From Vallitaleaceae bacterium (GTDB lineage Bacteria > Bacillota > Clostridia > Lachnospirales > Vallitaleaceae), in NCBI GenBank assembly GCA_027858555.1, contig JAQICP010000035.1, forward strand, positions 1-7,293: 7,293 nucleotides of DNA, in the 5' to 3' direction. Below are positions 1-5,797 of this stretch, one piece after another; position 1 is the stretch's first letter, and each line of letters starts with the position of its first letter. A program made the position numbers and the translations under genes. Below the pieces are notes generated by a model. That model did not search any database, was not told where the DNA came from, and saw only the letters and a list, made by a program, of their open reading frames with translations.

Positions 1-165
1 AGTTGTCACTTTTGCAAGTTCTTGGGCGTTACTTATATCCACTGTCCGTTTAGAATTTTCGACCCAAGGTATAATATAAGGAAATGCTATGGCAATTATG
101 ACTGCAAGTATGGCAATGACTACCAAGAGTTCTGTTAAGCTGAATCCATTAATATTTTTTTTCAT
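1..165 (-). CDS. Type IV prepilin/pseudopilin, N-terminal part (partial)
   Basis: Only the first 55 codons are visible; the gene runs off the low-coordinate edge. The protein begins MKKNING|FSLTELLVV, a class III signal: a short basic leader ending in Gly7, then Phe at mature +1 and Glu at +5, followed by a hydrophobic helix of about 20 residues (roughly residues 13-32). In this family the leader is cut after the glycine and Phe+1 is N-methylated by prepilin peptidase PilD/ComC. The subunit then packs into a pilus, competence pseudopilus or type II secretion-like filament at the membrane. The start follows a weak GAGAGTGG ribosome site about 7 bases upstream. A separate promoter lies just upstream, so the gene is probably not part of the preceding antiporter unit. 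The C-terminal domain is outside the window, so major pilin, minor pilin and competence pseudopilin cannot be told apart. Confidence 0.9.
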   Translation of the reverse strand, partial: MKKNINGFSLTELLVVIAILAVIIAIAFPYIIPWVENSKRTVDISNAQELAKVTT

Positions 166-197
166 ATATTGACCACTCTCATTATTAGTATATATTC

Positions 198-226
198 ATA
201 ATATCATTCAAACTTATTGCTATCAA
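198..226 (-). promoter_or_regulatory. Sigma-A-type promoter for the prepilin gene
   Basis: On the minus strand a TTGATA -35 box (221-226) is followed by a 17-base spacer and a TATTAT -10 box (198-203). Each box matches consensus at 5 of 6 positions. The predicted transcript starts near 191, leaving a leader of about 25 bases before the ATG at 165. This supports independent expression of the pilin gene from the upstream antiporter/PII-like unit. Confidence 0.65.
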
Positions 227-279
227 GCAGATTATGAAACAACTGACATATTCTCATGATCTTCTGACTGAATCTGTAA

Positions 280-317
280 CTTTTGACAATGATATCTTTT
301 GACATTAAGGTATCATT
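280..317. repeat. Short inverted repeat overlapping a 9-bp direct repeat
   Basis: The plus strand carries aatgatatc at 288-296 and ggtatcatt at 309-317, a 9-bp stem with one G-T wobble and a 12-base loop. CTTTTGACA also occurs twice, at 280-288 and 296-304, spaced 16 bp. The element sits between the last PII-like gene and the pilin promoter. The hairpin is AT-rich and no U-tract follows it on the minus strand, so it is at best a weak terminator or a protein-binding site. No other convincing terminator is visible for the antiporter unit in 166-342. Confidence 0.3.
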
Positions 318-342
318 TTCAAAACTCATAAGTGCCACTTAC

Positions 343-690
343 TTAGATAACATTCTCAGGAAATATACCGTTAACTGGAATGCTAAAAACAATCCCTGAG
401 TTGAATTGCTTCTTTTCCTGATCAAAAACACTGGCAATATGATCAATAATTTCTTGGGTTTTCTCAACATCATGATTAACCACAAAAAGTGTCTTTCCTT
501 TGTTTTGATTATCTGACATATCATCAAATGGTAAATCAATCATCGATTTAACATTATCGTATATTTGATTTACCGAAGAAGTACCTGAAGAAAGCATGAC
601 GATGTAATCACCCAAACCAATGCTTCTGAGGTAGCTCTTTACTAACTTCCTAGGTTTATAGTTATTTACAATAATTACTAATAAGTCCAT
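343..690 (-). CDS. Divergent PII-like small protein
   Basis: This 115-residue soluble protein starts at an ATG with an AAGGAG ribosome site about 5 bases upstream. Its opening beta-strand (MDLLVIIVNN), the helix after it, and a C-terminal strand SGIVFSIPV (about 98-106) followed by a short tail parallel the neighbouring 742-1131 protein, whose matching strand is SGAIMMTLPV. This is the ferredoxin-like beta-alpha-beta layout of the PII (GlnB) superfamily. The turn expected to carry the GATVLD-type motif reads GDYIVMLSS instead, and residues 35-67 form a longer polar T-loop-like stretch, so this copy has diverged strongly. There is no uridylylation tyrosine context and no Walker-A-like B-loop. 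It is the last gene of the antiporter unit, 51 bases after its paralog. A regulatory role is inferred from context; the superfamily call is moderate. Confidence 0.6.
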   Translation of the reverse strand: MDLLVIIVNNYKPRKLVKSYLRSIGLGDYIVMLSSGTSSVNQIYDNVKSMIDLPFDDMSDNQNKGKTLFVVNHDVEKTQEIIDHIASVFDQEKKQFNSGIVFSIPVNGIFPENVI

Positions 691-741
691 ATCGGCTCCT
701 TCTAAATAGATGCTATTAATTGCCTTGATGAATTACGTTGA

Positions 742-1131
742 CTAACTACCTTGATTATCCTTTTTAGAATCACGTCTAATAATATGACGTTCTAATTCAC
801 CACCACGCATGTGATTCACCGGCAGTGTCATCATAATGGCACCACTTGTTTTCTTATTTTCATTATTCACTAATTCATTTATCTTATCCATTGCACTTTG
901 AACTTGTTCATCTCGTTCCACAAGTGAGATGATAATTTTTTTAACATGACCGCCTTGTTCAAGAGACTCAACAATACTCGCTAAGAAGGATGGTGTACTT
1001 AGTTGGCTATTTTTCGAATTACTTCCAAGTCCATCTAAAACGGTAGCTCCTCGAATACCTGTCTCCCTTAATAATTTAACGACACTCTCTAAATACTCAA
1101 TTTCATTTAGTATAATAATTAGTACTTGCAT
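742..1131 (-). CDS. PII-like signalling protein next to the antiporter
   Basis: This 129-residue protein has an excellent AGGAGG site 5 bases before the ATG and begins 16 bases after the antiporter stop, so the two are almost certainly co-transcribed. It opens with MQVLIIILNEIEYLESVV, then RGATVLDGLG (27-36), which resembles the strand entering the T-loop in PII proteins. A short T-loop-like segment follows, then KKIIISLVE (64-72), a helix, and SGAIMMTLPV (96-105), which lines up with the DGKIFVSPV-type strand after the B-loop of GlnB/GlnK. The classical B-loop lysine and glycines and the T-loop tyrosine are missing, so this is PII-like and not true GlnB. Family members form trimers that bind adenine nucleotides or other effectors and often control a membrane transporter encoded alongside. 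The charged tail (111-129) is probably disordered. Control of the antiporter is inferred from position. Confidence 0.72.
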   Translation of the reverse strand: MQVLIIILNEIEYLESVVKLLRETGIRGATVLDGLGSNSKNSQLSTPSFLASIVESLEQGGHVKKIIISLVERDEQVQSAMDKINELVNNENKKTSGAIMMTLPVNHMRGGELERHIIRRDSKKDNQGS

Positions 1132-1147
1132 AAATACCTCCTATTGC

Positions 1148-2347
1148 TTAATCATCTTCTGAATATAGTTCAACATTATAAGCTTCGCCTGATTTGATTA
1201 CTGCAAATTTTGTTAATAACGGTCCAACAATCTCCGTAATAACTGTTGTAGCGAGGAGTACTGTTATAACTATATCTCCTATATTGGTCCCTGCAAATTC
1301 ATGACTGACAACAATTGCCAGCCCAACAGCTACCCCAATCTGCGACAAGAGCCCAAATCCTAAAAACTTTCTTACATTTTTATCCGCTTTAGTTATTGTT
1401 GCTACAAATGATGCCCCAGCTATTTTACCAACCATTCTTGCAGCCGTATAAACCACACCGATCACACCGACTTGTAATACCAAACTCAAATCCAACCTTG
1501 CACCTGCTAAGACGAAGAAACATCTATATATTGGTGCTGTAACTGATTCGATCACCATAAATGCCTTTAACCTTCTACTACTAAAGTTAGAAACAATGAT
1601 ACCAAGTGTCATATTACTGAGTAATGTTGATAGTTGGAAGTATTGTGAAAGTCCGATTGTAATGAAGATGGCAGCTACAACTAGCGCTAACACCTCTTTA
1701 TTTCTTGAAAATAACCGAATCATAAATACCAGAATCGTCCCTACAACTATACCCAGTAGAAGTGAACCCCCAATTTCATACAAAGGTCCTAAAATGATTT
1801 TTGATATATGAATTGTTTCACCGTGTTTTACAAGAACTTTGGCTACAGAAGATGCAATTGCATAGATCAATAAACATATAACATCATCAATTGCAACTAC
1901 CGCTATCAAGGTGCTTGTAAGTGGTCCTTTACATCTGAGTTCACTAAGAACCATAACCGTTGCAGCCGGTGCCGTTGCTGAAGCTACTGCACCCAGTAAC
2001 AGGGATACTGCCATTGGTTGTTTCAATAATAGCATAGAACCAAACACTAACGCAAAGGCCATACCACCTTCAGCTAATGCAATAAAAAAAACTCGAAAAC
2101 CGATTTCCTTAAGTTTATCAAACACGAGTTCACCACCAATAGAAAAGGCAATAATTGCTAATGCAATATCACTAACCATACTTGTACTGGTGATAAATTC
2201 CGTATCTATAATGCCTAAAAAAGATTTTCCAAGTAACAACCCCGCAATGATGTATCCAGCTACTGAAGGTATTTTTAAAAATTCAATTAATTTACCAACT
2301 AAAAACCCTGCAGCTATAGCTATTCCAAGTCCTAATATCGTAATCAT
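1148..2347 (-). CDS. CPA2-type cation:proton antiporter (Na+/H+ or K+/H+)
   Basis: This 399-residue, very hydrophobic protein has about 12-13 membrane segments, the size of a bare CPA2 (KefB/GerN/NapA-like) transport domain. Family features visible are the N-terminal LKIPSVAGYIIAGLLLG (24-40), an ASATAPAAT stretch (122-130) for the first unwound helix, and VVAIDDVICLL (150-160), whose aspartates (D154/D155) occupy the ion- and proton-binding position. The TAARMVGK segment (301-308) carries a conserved basic residue, and GLLSQIGVAVGLA (332-344) matches the GL..RG.V-like region. The protein ends shortly after the last helix, with no RCK/TrkA-N or USP domain. The ATG follows an AAAAGGAG site. 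Two PII-like genes follow immediately and may supply the regulatory input that the missing cytoplasmic domain gives in Kef systems. The residue before the key aspartate is Ile, not the Asn of electrogenic exchangers, which hints at electroneutral exchange; the transported cation is not determinable. Confidence 0.92.
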   Translation of the reverse strand: MITILGLGIAIAAGFLVGKLIEFLKIPSVAGYIIAGLLLGKSFLGIIDTEFITSTSMVSDIALAIIAFSIGGELVFDKLKEIGFRVFFIALAEGGMAFALVFGSMLLLKQPMAVSLLLGAVASATAPAATVMVLSELRCKGPLTSTLIAVVAIDDVICLLIYAIASSVAKVLVKHGETIHISKIILGPLYEIGGSLLLGIVVGTILVFMIRLFSRNKEVLALVVAAIFITIGLSQYFQLSTLLSNMTLGIIVSNFSSRRLKAFMVIESVTAPIYRCFFVLAGARLDLSLVLQVGVIGVVYTAARMVGKIAGASFVATITKADKNVRKFLGFGLLSQIGVAVGLAIVVSHEFAGTNIGDIVITVLLATTVITEIVGPLLTKFAVIKSGEAYNVELYSEDD

Positions 2348-2359
2348 TTTTACTCCTTT

Positions 2360-2425
2360 TCATATTCCAAAATCATCTTGTTCATTATTCACTATACTTT
2401 CAGGCTTTATTTTTAATAATTCCAT
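2360..2425 (-). CDS. Possible 21-codon upstream ORF before the antiporter
   Basis: An ATG at 2425 opens a 21-residue frame reading MELLKIKPES then IVNNEQDDFGI, ending in TGA right before the antiporter's AAAAGGAG site. The frame stays open upstream to a TTG at 2476, giving 38 residues that include KLYKGFEKYMELLK, a plausible amphipathic helix. Its own ribosome site is poor (only TTTGAG). It could be a leader peptide coupled to antiporter translation, the remnant of a lost gene, or chance. I do not recognise the peptide. Confidence 0.22.
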   Translation of the reverse strand: MELLKIKPESIVNNEQDDFGI

Positions 2426-2440
2426 GTATTTCTCAAAGCC

Positions 2441-2470
2441 CTTATAAAGCTTACTCCTAATGAGCGCCAA
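2441..2470 (-). promoter_or_regulatory. Candidate promoter for the antiporter/PII-like unit
   Basis: On the minus strand TTGGCG (2465-2470) and TATAAG (2441-2446) are separated by 18 bases, matching consensus at 4 and 5 of 6 positions. A promoter is expected here because the prfA terminator lies just upstream. The start would be near 2434, about 87 bases before the antiporter ATG. Other pairings in this AT-rich gap are weaker, but this one is not decisive. Confidence 0.4.
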
Positions 2471-2502
2471 AAACAATCGTCAATATGTAGAATATTATTA
2501 GC

Positions 2503-2518
2503 TCTCCCCCCTCCTTTT
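2503..2518 (-). other. Purine-rich tract with an orphan Shine-Dalgarno-like sequence
   Basis: The minus strand reads AAAAGGAGGGGGGAGA, containing a near-perfect anti-16S match and a G6 run that stands out in an AT-rich gap. No ATG, GTG or TTG lies at a usable distance, and the first TTG downstream opens only a short frame. It sits between the prfA terminator and the candidate antiporter promoter. Confidence 0.35.
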
Positions 2519-2531
2519 GGTCGATATTTAC

Positions 2532-2562
2532 AAGACCCCTTATCTAATTGATAAGGGGTCTT
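2532..2562 (-). terminator. Intrinsic terminator after prfA
   Basis: The arms GACCCCTTATC (2534-2544) and GATAAGGGGTC (2550-2560) pair perfectly over 11 bp around a 5-base loop, extendable by two A-T pairs to 2532-2562. The hairpin begins 2 bases after the prfA stop codon. The U-tract on the minus strand is short (CTTGTAAAT), so termination may be incomplete or assisted, but position and stem strength support the call. Confidence 0.75.
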
Positions 2563-2564
2563 AA

Positions 2565-3635
2565 TTACTCTGCCATATGTTGTAATTTTGCTGTTTGATC
2601 AGCTGTTGTTAAACTATCAATGAATTCATCTATGTCACCATCCATAATAGCATCTACTCTAAATAGTGATAAATGTATGCGATGATCCGTAATTCTACCT
2701 TGTGGAAAATTATAAGTTCTAATCTTCTCTGAACGGTCTCCTGTACCAACTTGGCTTTTTCTATCGGCTGATAGTTCAGCTTGTTGGGCTCTAAGCTGTT
2801 GATCATATAGCCTAGTTCTGAGTTCCTTCATCGCCTTAAGCTTGTTTTTCAACTGAGATTTCTCGTCTTGACAAGAAACCACAAATCCAGATGGTGCATG
2901 GGTTATGCGTACTGCTGAATCAGTTGTATTAACAGATTGCCCACCATTACCTGATGACCTGAATACATCAACGCGAATATCGTTCATATCGATTTCCACT
3001 TCAACATCTTCAGCTTCTGGAAGTACGGCTACCGTTACTGTAGATGTATGAAGTCTTCCGCTTGATTCAGTAGCTGGCACCCTTTGTACCCTATGGACAC
3101 CACTCTCATATTTAAGTTTTGAATAAGCACCTTCTCCAGTGATTAAAAAAACAACTTCTTTGATGCCACCAATACCATTCTCATTAATACTGGATATTTC
3201 AACTTTCCAACGCATACGTTCTGCGTAACGAGTATACATGCGATATAGCTCTGCAGCAAAAAGAGCCGCTTCATCACCACCAGCACCACTTCTAATTTCG
3301 ACAAAAACATTCTTTTTATCATTAGGATCAACCGGTATGAGTAATATTTTGATTTCATTCTCAAGAACTTCTACTACTTCTGTATTTTCATTAAGCTCTT
3401 CTCTGGCTAACTCTTTCATATCTTCATCAGTTTCTTCATCAATCATCTTCAAACTGTCTTCGATATTTTGTCTTGCATCTTTGTACAGAAGATATTTTTC
3501 CACGATTGGTGTTAACTCACTACGTTCTTTCATTAGCTTACGCCAAACATCTTGATTCCCAATCACTTCAGGATCATTTACTTGATCCTCTATACCTTTG
3601 TATCTTATTAGCATATCATCTAATTTATCAAGCAT
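2565..3635 (-). CDS. prfA: Peptide chain release factor 1 (RF1)
   Basis: RF1 recognises UAA and UAG stop codons in the ribosomal A site and triggers release of the finished peptide in the cytoplasm. At 356 residues it is full length for the family. The acidic, helical N-terminal domain (about 1-105) is followed by RSGAGGDEA (115-123). The codon-recognition motif Pro187-Ala188-Thr189, in HRVQRVPATE, is the PxT motif that separates RF1 from the SPF of RF2. The catalytic GGQ loop at 231-233 (SSGNGGQSVNTTDSAV) contacts the peptidyl-transferase centre, and its Gln233 is the target of PrmC. The start ATG has an AGAGGTGA site 5-6 bases upstream that overlaps the end of prmC; only 10 bases separate the genes, so they are co-transcribed. 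No programmed frameshift is seen, unlike in prfB. A terminator follows directly. Confidence 0.98.
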   Translation of the reverse strand: MLDKLDDMLIRYKGIEDQVNDPEVIGNQDVWRKLMKERSELTPIVEKYLLYKDARQNIEDSLKMIDEETDEDMKELAREELNENTEVVEVLENEIKILLIPVDPNDKKNVFVEIRSGAGGDEAALFAAELYRMYTRYAERMRWKVEISSINENGIGGIKEVVFLITGEGAYSKLKYESGVHRVQRVPATESSGRLHTSTVTVAVLPEAEDVEVEIDMNDIRVDVFRSSGNGGQSVNTTDSAVRITHAPSGFVVSCQDEKSQLKNKLKAMKELRTRLYDQQLRAQQAELSADRKSQVGTGDRSEKIRTYNFPQGRITDHRIHLSLFRVDAIMDGDIDEFIDSLTTADQTAKLQHMAE

Positions 3636-3645
3636 ACTTCACCTC

Positions 3646-4497
3646 TTATATCTTATTCATAGTTGCATACACAACCCTATAGACACCACTTAAATCTTGA
3701 ATCATACCTGGACTTGTATACCCATACGCCTTTAATATCTGAATAACCGCTTCACCTTGATCATGTCCTACTTCAAATACGATAAGGCCTTGGTCGGCGA
3801 GATATCTTTTTGCTTCTTTACTGATGAGTTTATAGTAGTCTAGTCCATCATCGCCGCCATCTAAGGCTAACAAAGGCTCATAGTCTTTAACTTGTGCATC
3901 AAGGGTTCTGATAACCTCTGTCGGTATGTATGGGGGATTAGAAACTAGAATATCAACCGTATCATAATAAGAACTATCGATACCCGCAAATAAATTACTA
4001 TTGATAAATGTGATTTGTTCCTCAAGTTCATACATACTGCTATTGTAAGTGGCAACTTCCAGTGCTTCTTTTGATATATCTACTCCAACGGCATTAATAG
4101 CTGGCTTCTCATTGCATATCGCTATAGGTATGCAACCAGTACCAGTCCCTATATCCATTAGCAACTTATCTGTGTCCTGAATATTTTCTAATATGAACTC
4201 AACCAAAATTTCTGTTTCTTGTCTGGGAATCAATGTGTCTGTAGTCACTTTCAACACTAAATTATAAAACCCATGCAATCCCATGATATATTGAATGGGC
4301 TTATTAGCTTTTCGTTCTTGAATACATGTAATGTATCTATCAATCAGATCATCTTCTAGTCGTTCCTCACCATTTAAAATAATATAATGATGATCACAGT
4401 CTAAGGTATATTCCAATAGAAGCCTTGCCTCAAGAGCACCTTCTTCTAAAACGCTAAGTTCATTCTTCCCCAGTTCAAGCAGTTCTTGTATCTTCAT
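3646..4497 (-). CDS. prmC: Release factor glutamine methyltransferase PrmC (HemK)
   Basis: PrmC uses S-adenosylmethionine to N5-methylate the glutamine of the GGQ motif in RF1 and RF2, improving termination. The 283-residue protein has an N-terminal helical substrate-binding domain (about 1-75), then LIPRQETE (89-96), the SAM-binding glycine motif DIGTGTGC (115-122), and the signature NPPY (187-190) that holds the target glutamine. A late FEVGHDQGE element (241-249) is also typical. I chose the ATG at 4497 because it follows an AAAGGAAG site and gives the family's MKIQELLELG-type N-terminus; the frame stays open upstream to an ATG at 4536, but that adds 13 residues lying inside the preceding gene. 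The start overlaps the end of the DUF1385 gene by 23 bases, suggesting translational coupling. Its substrate prfA is next in the operon. Confidence 0.97.
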   Translation of the reverse strand: MKIQELLELGKNELSVLEEGALEARLLLEYTLDCDHHYIILNGEERLEDDLIDRYITCIQERKANKPIQYIMGLHGFYNLVLKVTTDTLIPRQETEILVEFILENIQDTDKLLMDIGTGTGCIPIAICNEKPAINAVGVDISKEALEVATYNSSMYELEEQITFINSNLFAGIDSSYYDTVDILVSNPPYIPTEVIRTLDAQVKDYEPLLALDGGDDGLDYYKLISKEAKRYLADQGLIVFEVGHDQGEAVIQILKAYGYTSPGMIQDLSGVYRVVYATMNKI

Positions 4498-5404
4498 CAG
4501 TATCTTCCTTTGGTAACACGGCATTAACAGATGCAATCGCTACTTCTATCTGATCATCATCAGGTTCTATTGTTGTAAGTTGTTGTAACCACATTCCTGG
4601 CTTACTAAAAAACATGGATATTTTATTATCAGTTCTTCCTAGAAGTTTAATCACTTCATATGATAAACCAGCGATAAAAGGTAAGAGCAATAATCGAACA
4701 CCTAGTCTAAGTAAAAATGTATCCACATTAAACAATGTTAGCACACCAACACTAATTAGCACTACTAGAAATATAAAGCTAGTACCACAACGTTTATGAT
4801 ATCTTGAATGCTTTCTTACATTCTCAACGGTTAATTCCTCTTCATGCTCTAAACAGTTAATTGTTTTATGCTCAGCACCATGATATTGAAATACCCTTTT
4901 AATATCATTCATGAGTCTTATAACTGCCATATATACCAATAAAATTACCACTCTCATTAAACCATCAACTAGATTCACCATTCTTGCATTTGGTAAAACT
5001 GGTTTCAATAACTGAGATATGAACAGTGGTAGTAAAATAAACAATCCAACCGAAAATAACATAGCTAAAACAACAGCTAAACCGATGAAGAATCCATCCA
5101 TTTTCTTTTTGCCATATTTATCCTCTAACTTCTTCTCAAACTTACCTTGCTCTTCTTCAACTTCAAAAAACTCAGCAGAATAAGTTAGTATCTTCATACC
5201 GATTACCATGGATTCTACGAATGCTACCATGCCTCTGAAGATAGGTAAATTCAACAACTTGTGTCTCTTAGTAAAACTAACATATTGCTTTTTATCAATT
5301 ATGATTTCTTGATCAGGCTTTCTAATTGCTACTGCATAATCGTCACCATTTTTCATCATGACGCCTTCAATAACAGCTTGCCCACCAATATTAACTCTTT
5401 TCAT
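4475..5404 (-). CDS. DUF1385 family membrane protein (YqhQ-like)
   Basis: This 309-residue protein matches the DUF1385/YqhQ family, whose biochemical role I cannot state. It opens with the conserved cytoplasmic MKRVNIGGQAVIEGVMMKNG, followed by a hydrophilic stretch and a hydrophobic region around 52-75. Clear membrane segments lie at about 103-135, 143-164, 208-225 and 229-252. A conserved loop holds FQYHGAEHKT (172-181) and HSRYHKRCG (199-207); its His, Glu and Cys residues (H175, E178, H179, C184, H199, H203, C206) look like a metal site or enzyme centre near the membrane. The ATG has a modest GGAAG site about 7 bases upstream. It heads an operon with prmC and prfA and overlaps prmC by 23 bases. 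The association with translation-termination genes is conserved in many Clostridia but does not by itself explain its function. Confidence 0.9.
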   Translation of the reverse strand: MKRVNIGGQAVIEGVMMKNGDDYAVAIRKPDQEIIIDKKQYVSFTKRHKLLNLPIFRGMVAFVESMVIGMKILTYSAEFFEVEEEQGKFEKKLEDKYGKKKMDGFFIGLAVVLAMLFSVGLFILLPLFISQLLKPVLPNARMVNLVDGLMRVVILLVYMAVIRLMNDIKRVFQYHGAEHKTINCLEHEEELTVENVRKHSRYHKRCGTSFIFLVVLISVGVLTLFNVDTFLLRLGVRLLLLPFIAGLSYEVIKLLGRTDNKISMFFSKPGMWLQQLTTIEPDDDQIEVAIASVNAVLPKEDTDEDTRTA

Positions 5405-5426
5405 ACTTTCACTTCCATTTCAATGT

Positions 5427-5457
5427 ATTATATCTATACAAATTAGATATTATTCAA
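5427..5457 (-). promoter_or_regulatory. Candidate proximal promoter of the DUF1385-prmC-prfA operon
   Basis: On the minus strand a perfect TATAAT (5427-5432) lies 19 bases downstream of TTGAAT (5452-5457). The -10 box is ideal but the spacer is 2 bases long of optimum. Transcription would begin near 5420, leaving a leader of only about 16 bases that still includes the ribosome site. Confidence 0.42.
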
Positions 5458-5505
5458 GACAGCCAAATAACAAAAGCTATGTAATTGCCTGCCTTTTCAT
5501 ACAAT

Positions 5506-5534
5506 AGTATATCACATTTTTACCAATATAAACA
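5506..5534 (-). promoter_or_regulatory. Candidate distal extended -10 promoter of the DUF1385 operon
   Basis: The minus strand reads TGATATACT (5506-5514), an extended -10 element (TGn plus TATACT). A weak TGTTTA sits 17 bases upstream (5529-5534). Extended -10 promoters tolerate a poor -35 box. The transcript would have a leader of about 95 bases before the DUF1385 ATG. It may act together with or instead of the proximal promoter. Confidence 0.4.
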
Positions 5535-5564
5535 GATATGCACTGATTACAACAAACTTTACAT

Positions 5565-5747
5565 TGCAGAACAAAGCGTACCTCCAGTACGCGTTTTCGC
5601 AAAGTGAAATTGTTCTCATGGAAAGTTCTGTGCTTCAATAAGAACTTTCCTACTGCAGAACAAAGCGTACTTCCAGTACGCGTTTTCACAAAGTGAAATT
5701 GTTTTCATGGAAAGTTCTATGCTTTTAATAAGAACTTTCCTACTGCA
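5565..5747. repeat. Tandem 89/90-bp repeat, two copies plus the start of a third, each with three hairpins
   Basis: Copy 1 spans 5565-5653 and copy 2 spans 5654-5743; 5744-5747 begins a third copy. The copies are nearly identical, with five substitutions and one indel. Each holds three inverted repeats: GCGTAC/GTACGC around 5 bases (5576-5592, 5665-5681); TTTCRC/GTGAAA around AAA (5595-5609, 5684-5698); and GGAAAGTTCT/AGAACTTTCC around 11-12 bases (5620-5650, 5709-5740). All differences fall in loops or linkers except one in the second stem. The array fills most of the 393-base gap 5405-5797 between the rpmE terminator and the DUF1385 promoters. It encodes no credible protein. It resembles a REP- or MITE-like intergenic element, but genome-wide copies cannot be seen from here. 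Confidence 0.9.
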
Positions 5748-5749
5748 CG

Positions 5750-5787
5750 AAAAAGAAAAGTTGAGGATATCCCCAACTTTTCTTTTT
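5750..5787 (-). terminator. Intrinsic terminator of rpmE
   Basis: Fourteen paired bases (left arm 5750-5763, right arm 5774-5787) plus two further G-C pairs enclose an ATAT loop, with one pair between them that is G-U on the minus strand but a mismatch on the plus strand. On the minus strand the descending arm is U-rich (CUUUUCUUUUU). It lies about 11 bases beyond the rpmE stop codon, a textbook position, and abuts the repeat array. Confidence 0.88.
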
Positions 5788-5797
5788 TATGAATAGA

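Noticed and set aside
1911..2447. A long plus-strand open frame of 178 codons.
   Set aside because: It is the antisense shadow of the antiporter gene: low-complexity composition, no ribosome site and no recognisable domain.
2413..2497. A minus-strand frame starting at a non-standard ATT codon after the orphan purine tract.
   Set aside because: ATT starts are extremely rare, the 26-residue product has no recognisable pattern, and spacing from the best Shine-Dalgarno match is too long.
4498..4536. A 13-residue N-terminal extension of PrmC to an upstream ATG.
   Set aside because: It lies inside the DUF1385 gene, and the ATG at 4497 has the better ribosome site and gives the normal family length.
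5477..5689. A 70-codon minus-strand ORF running through repeat copy 1 into the DUF1385 promoter area.
   Set aside because: It is made of the hairpin repeat and promoter sequence, has no protein-like pattern, and the repeat differences do not preserve codons.
5565..5747. A CRISPR array, considered because of the direct repeats.
   Set aside because: The units are contiguous 89/90-bp tandem copies without unique spacers and no cas genes are nearby.
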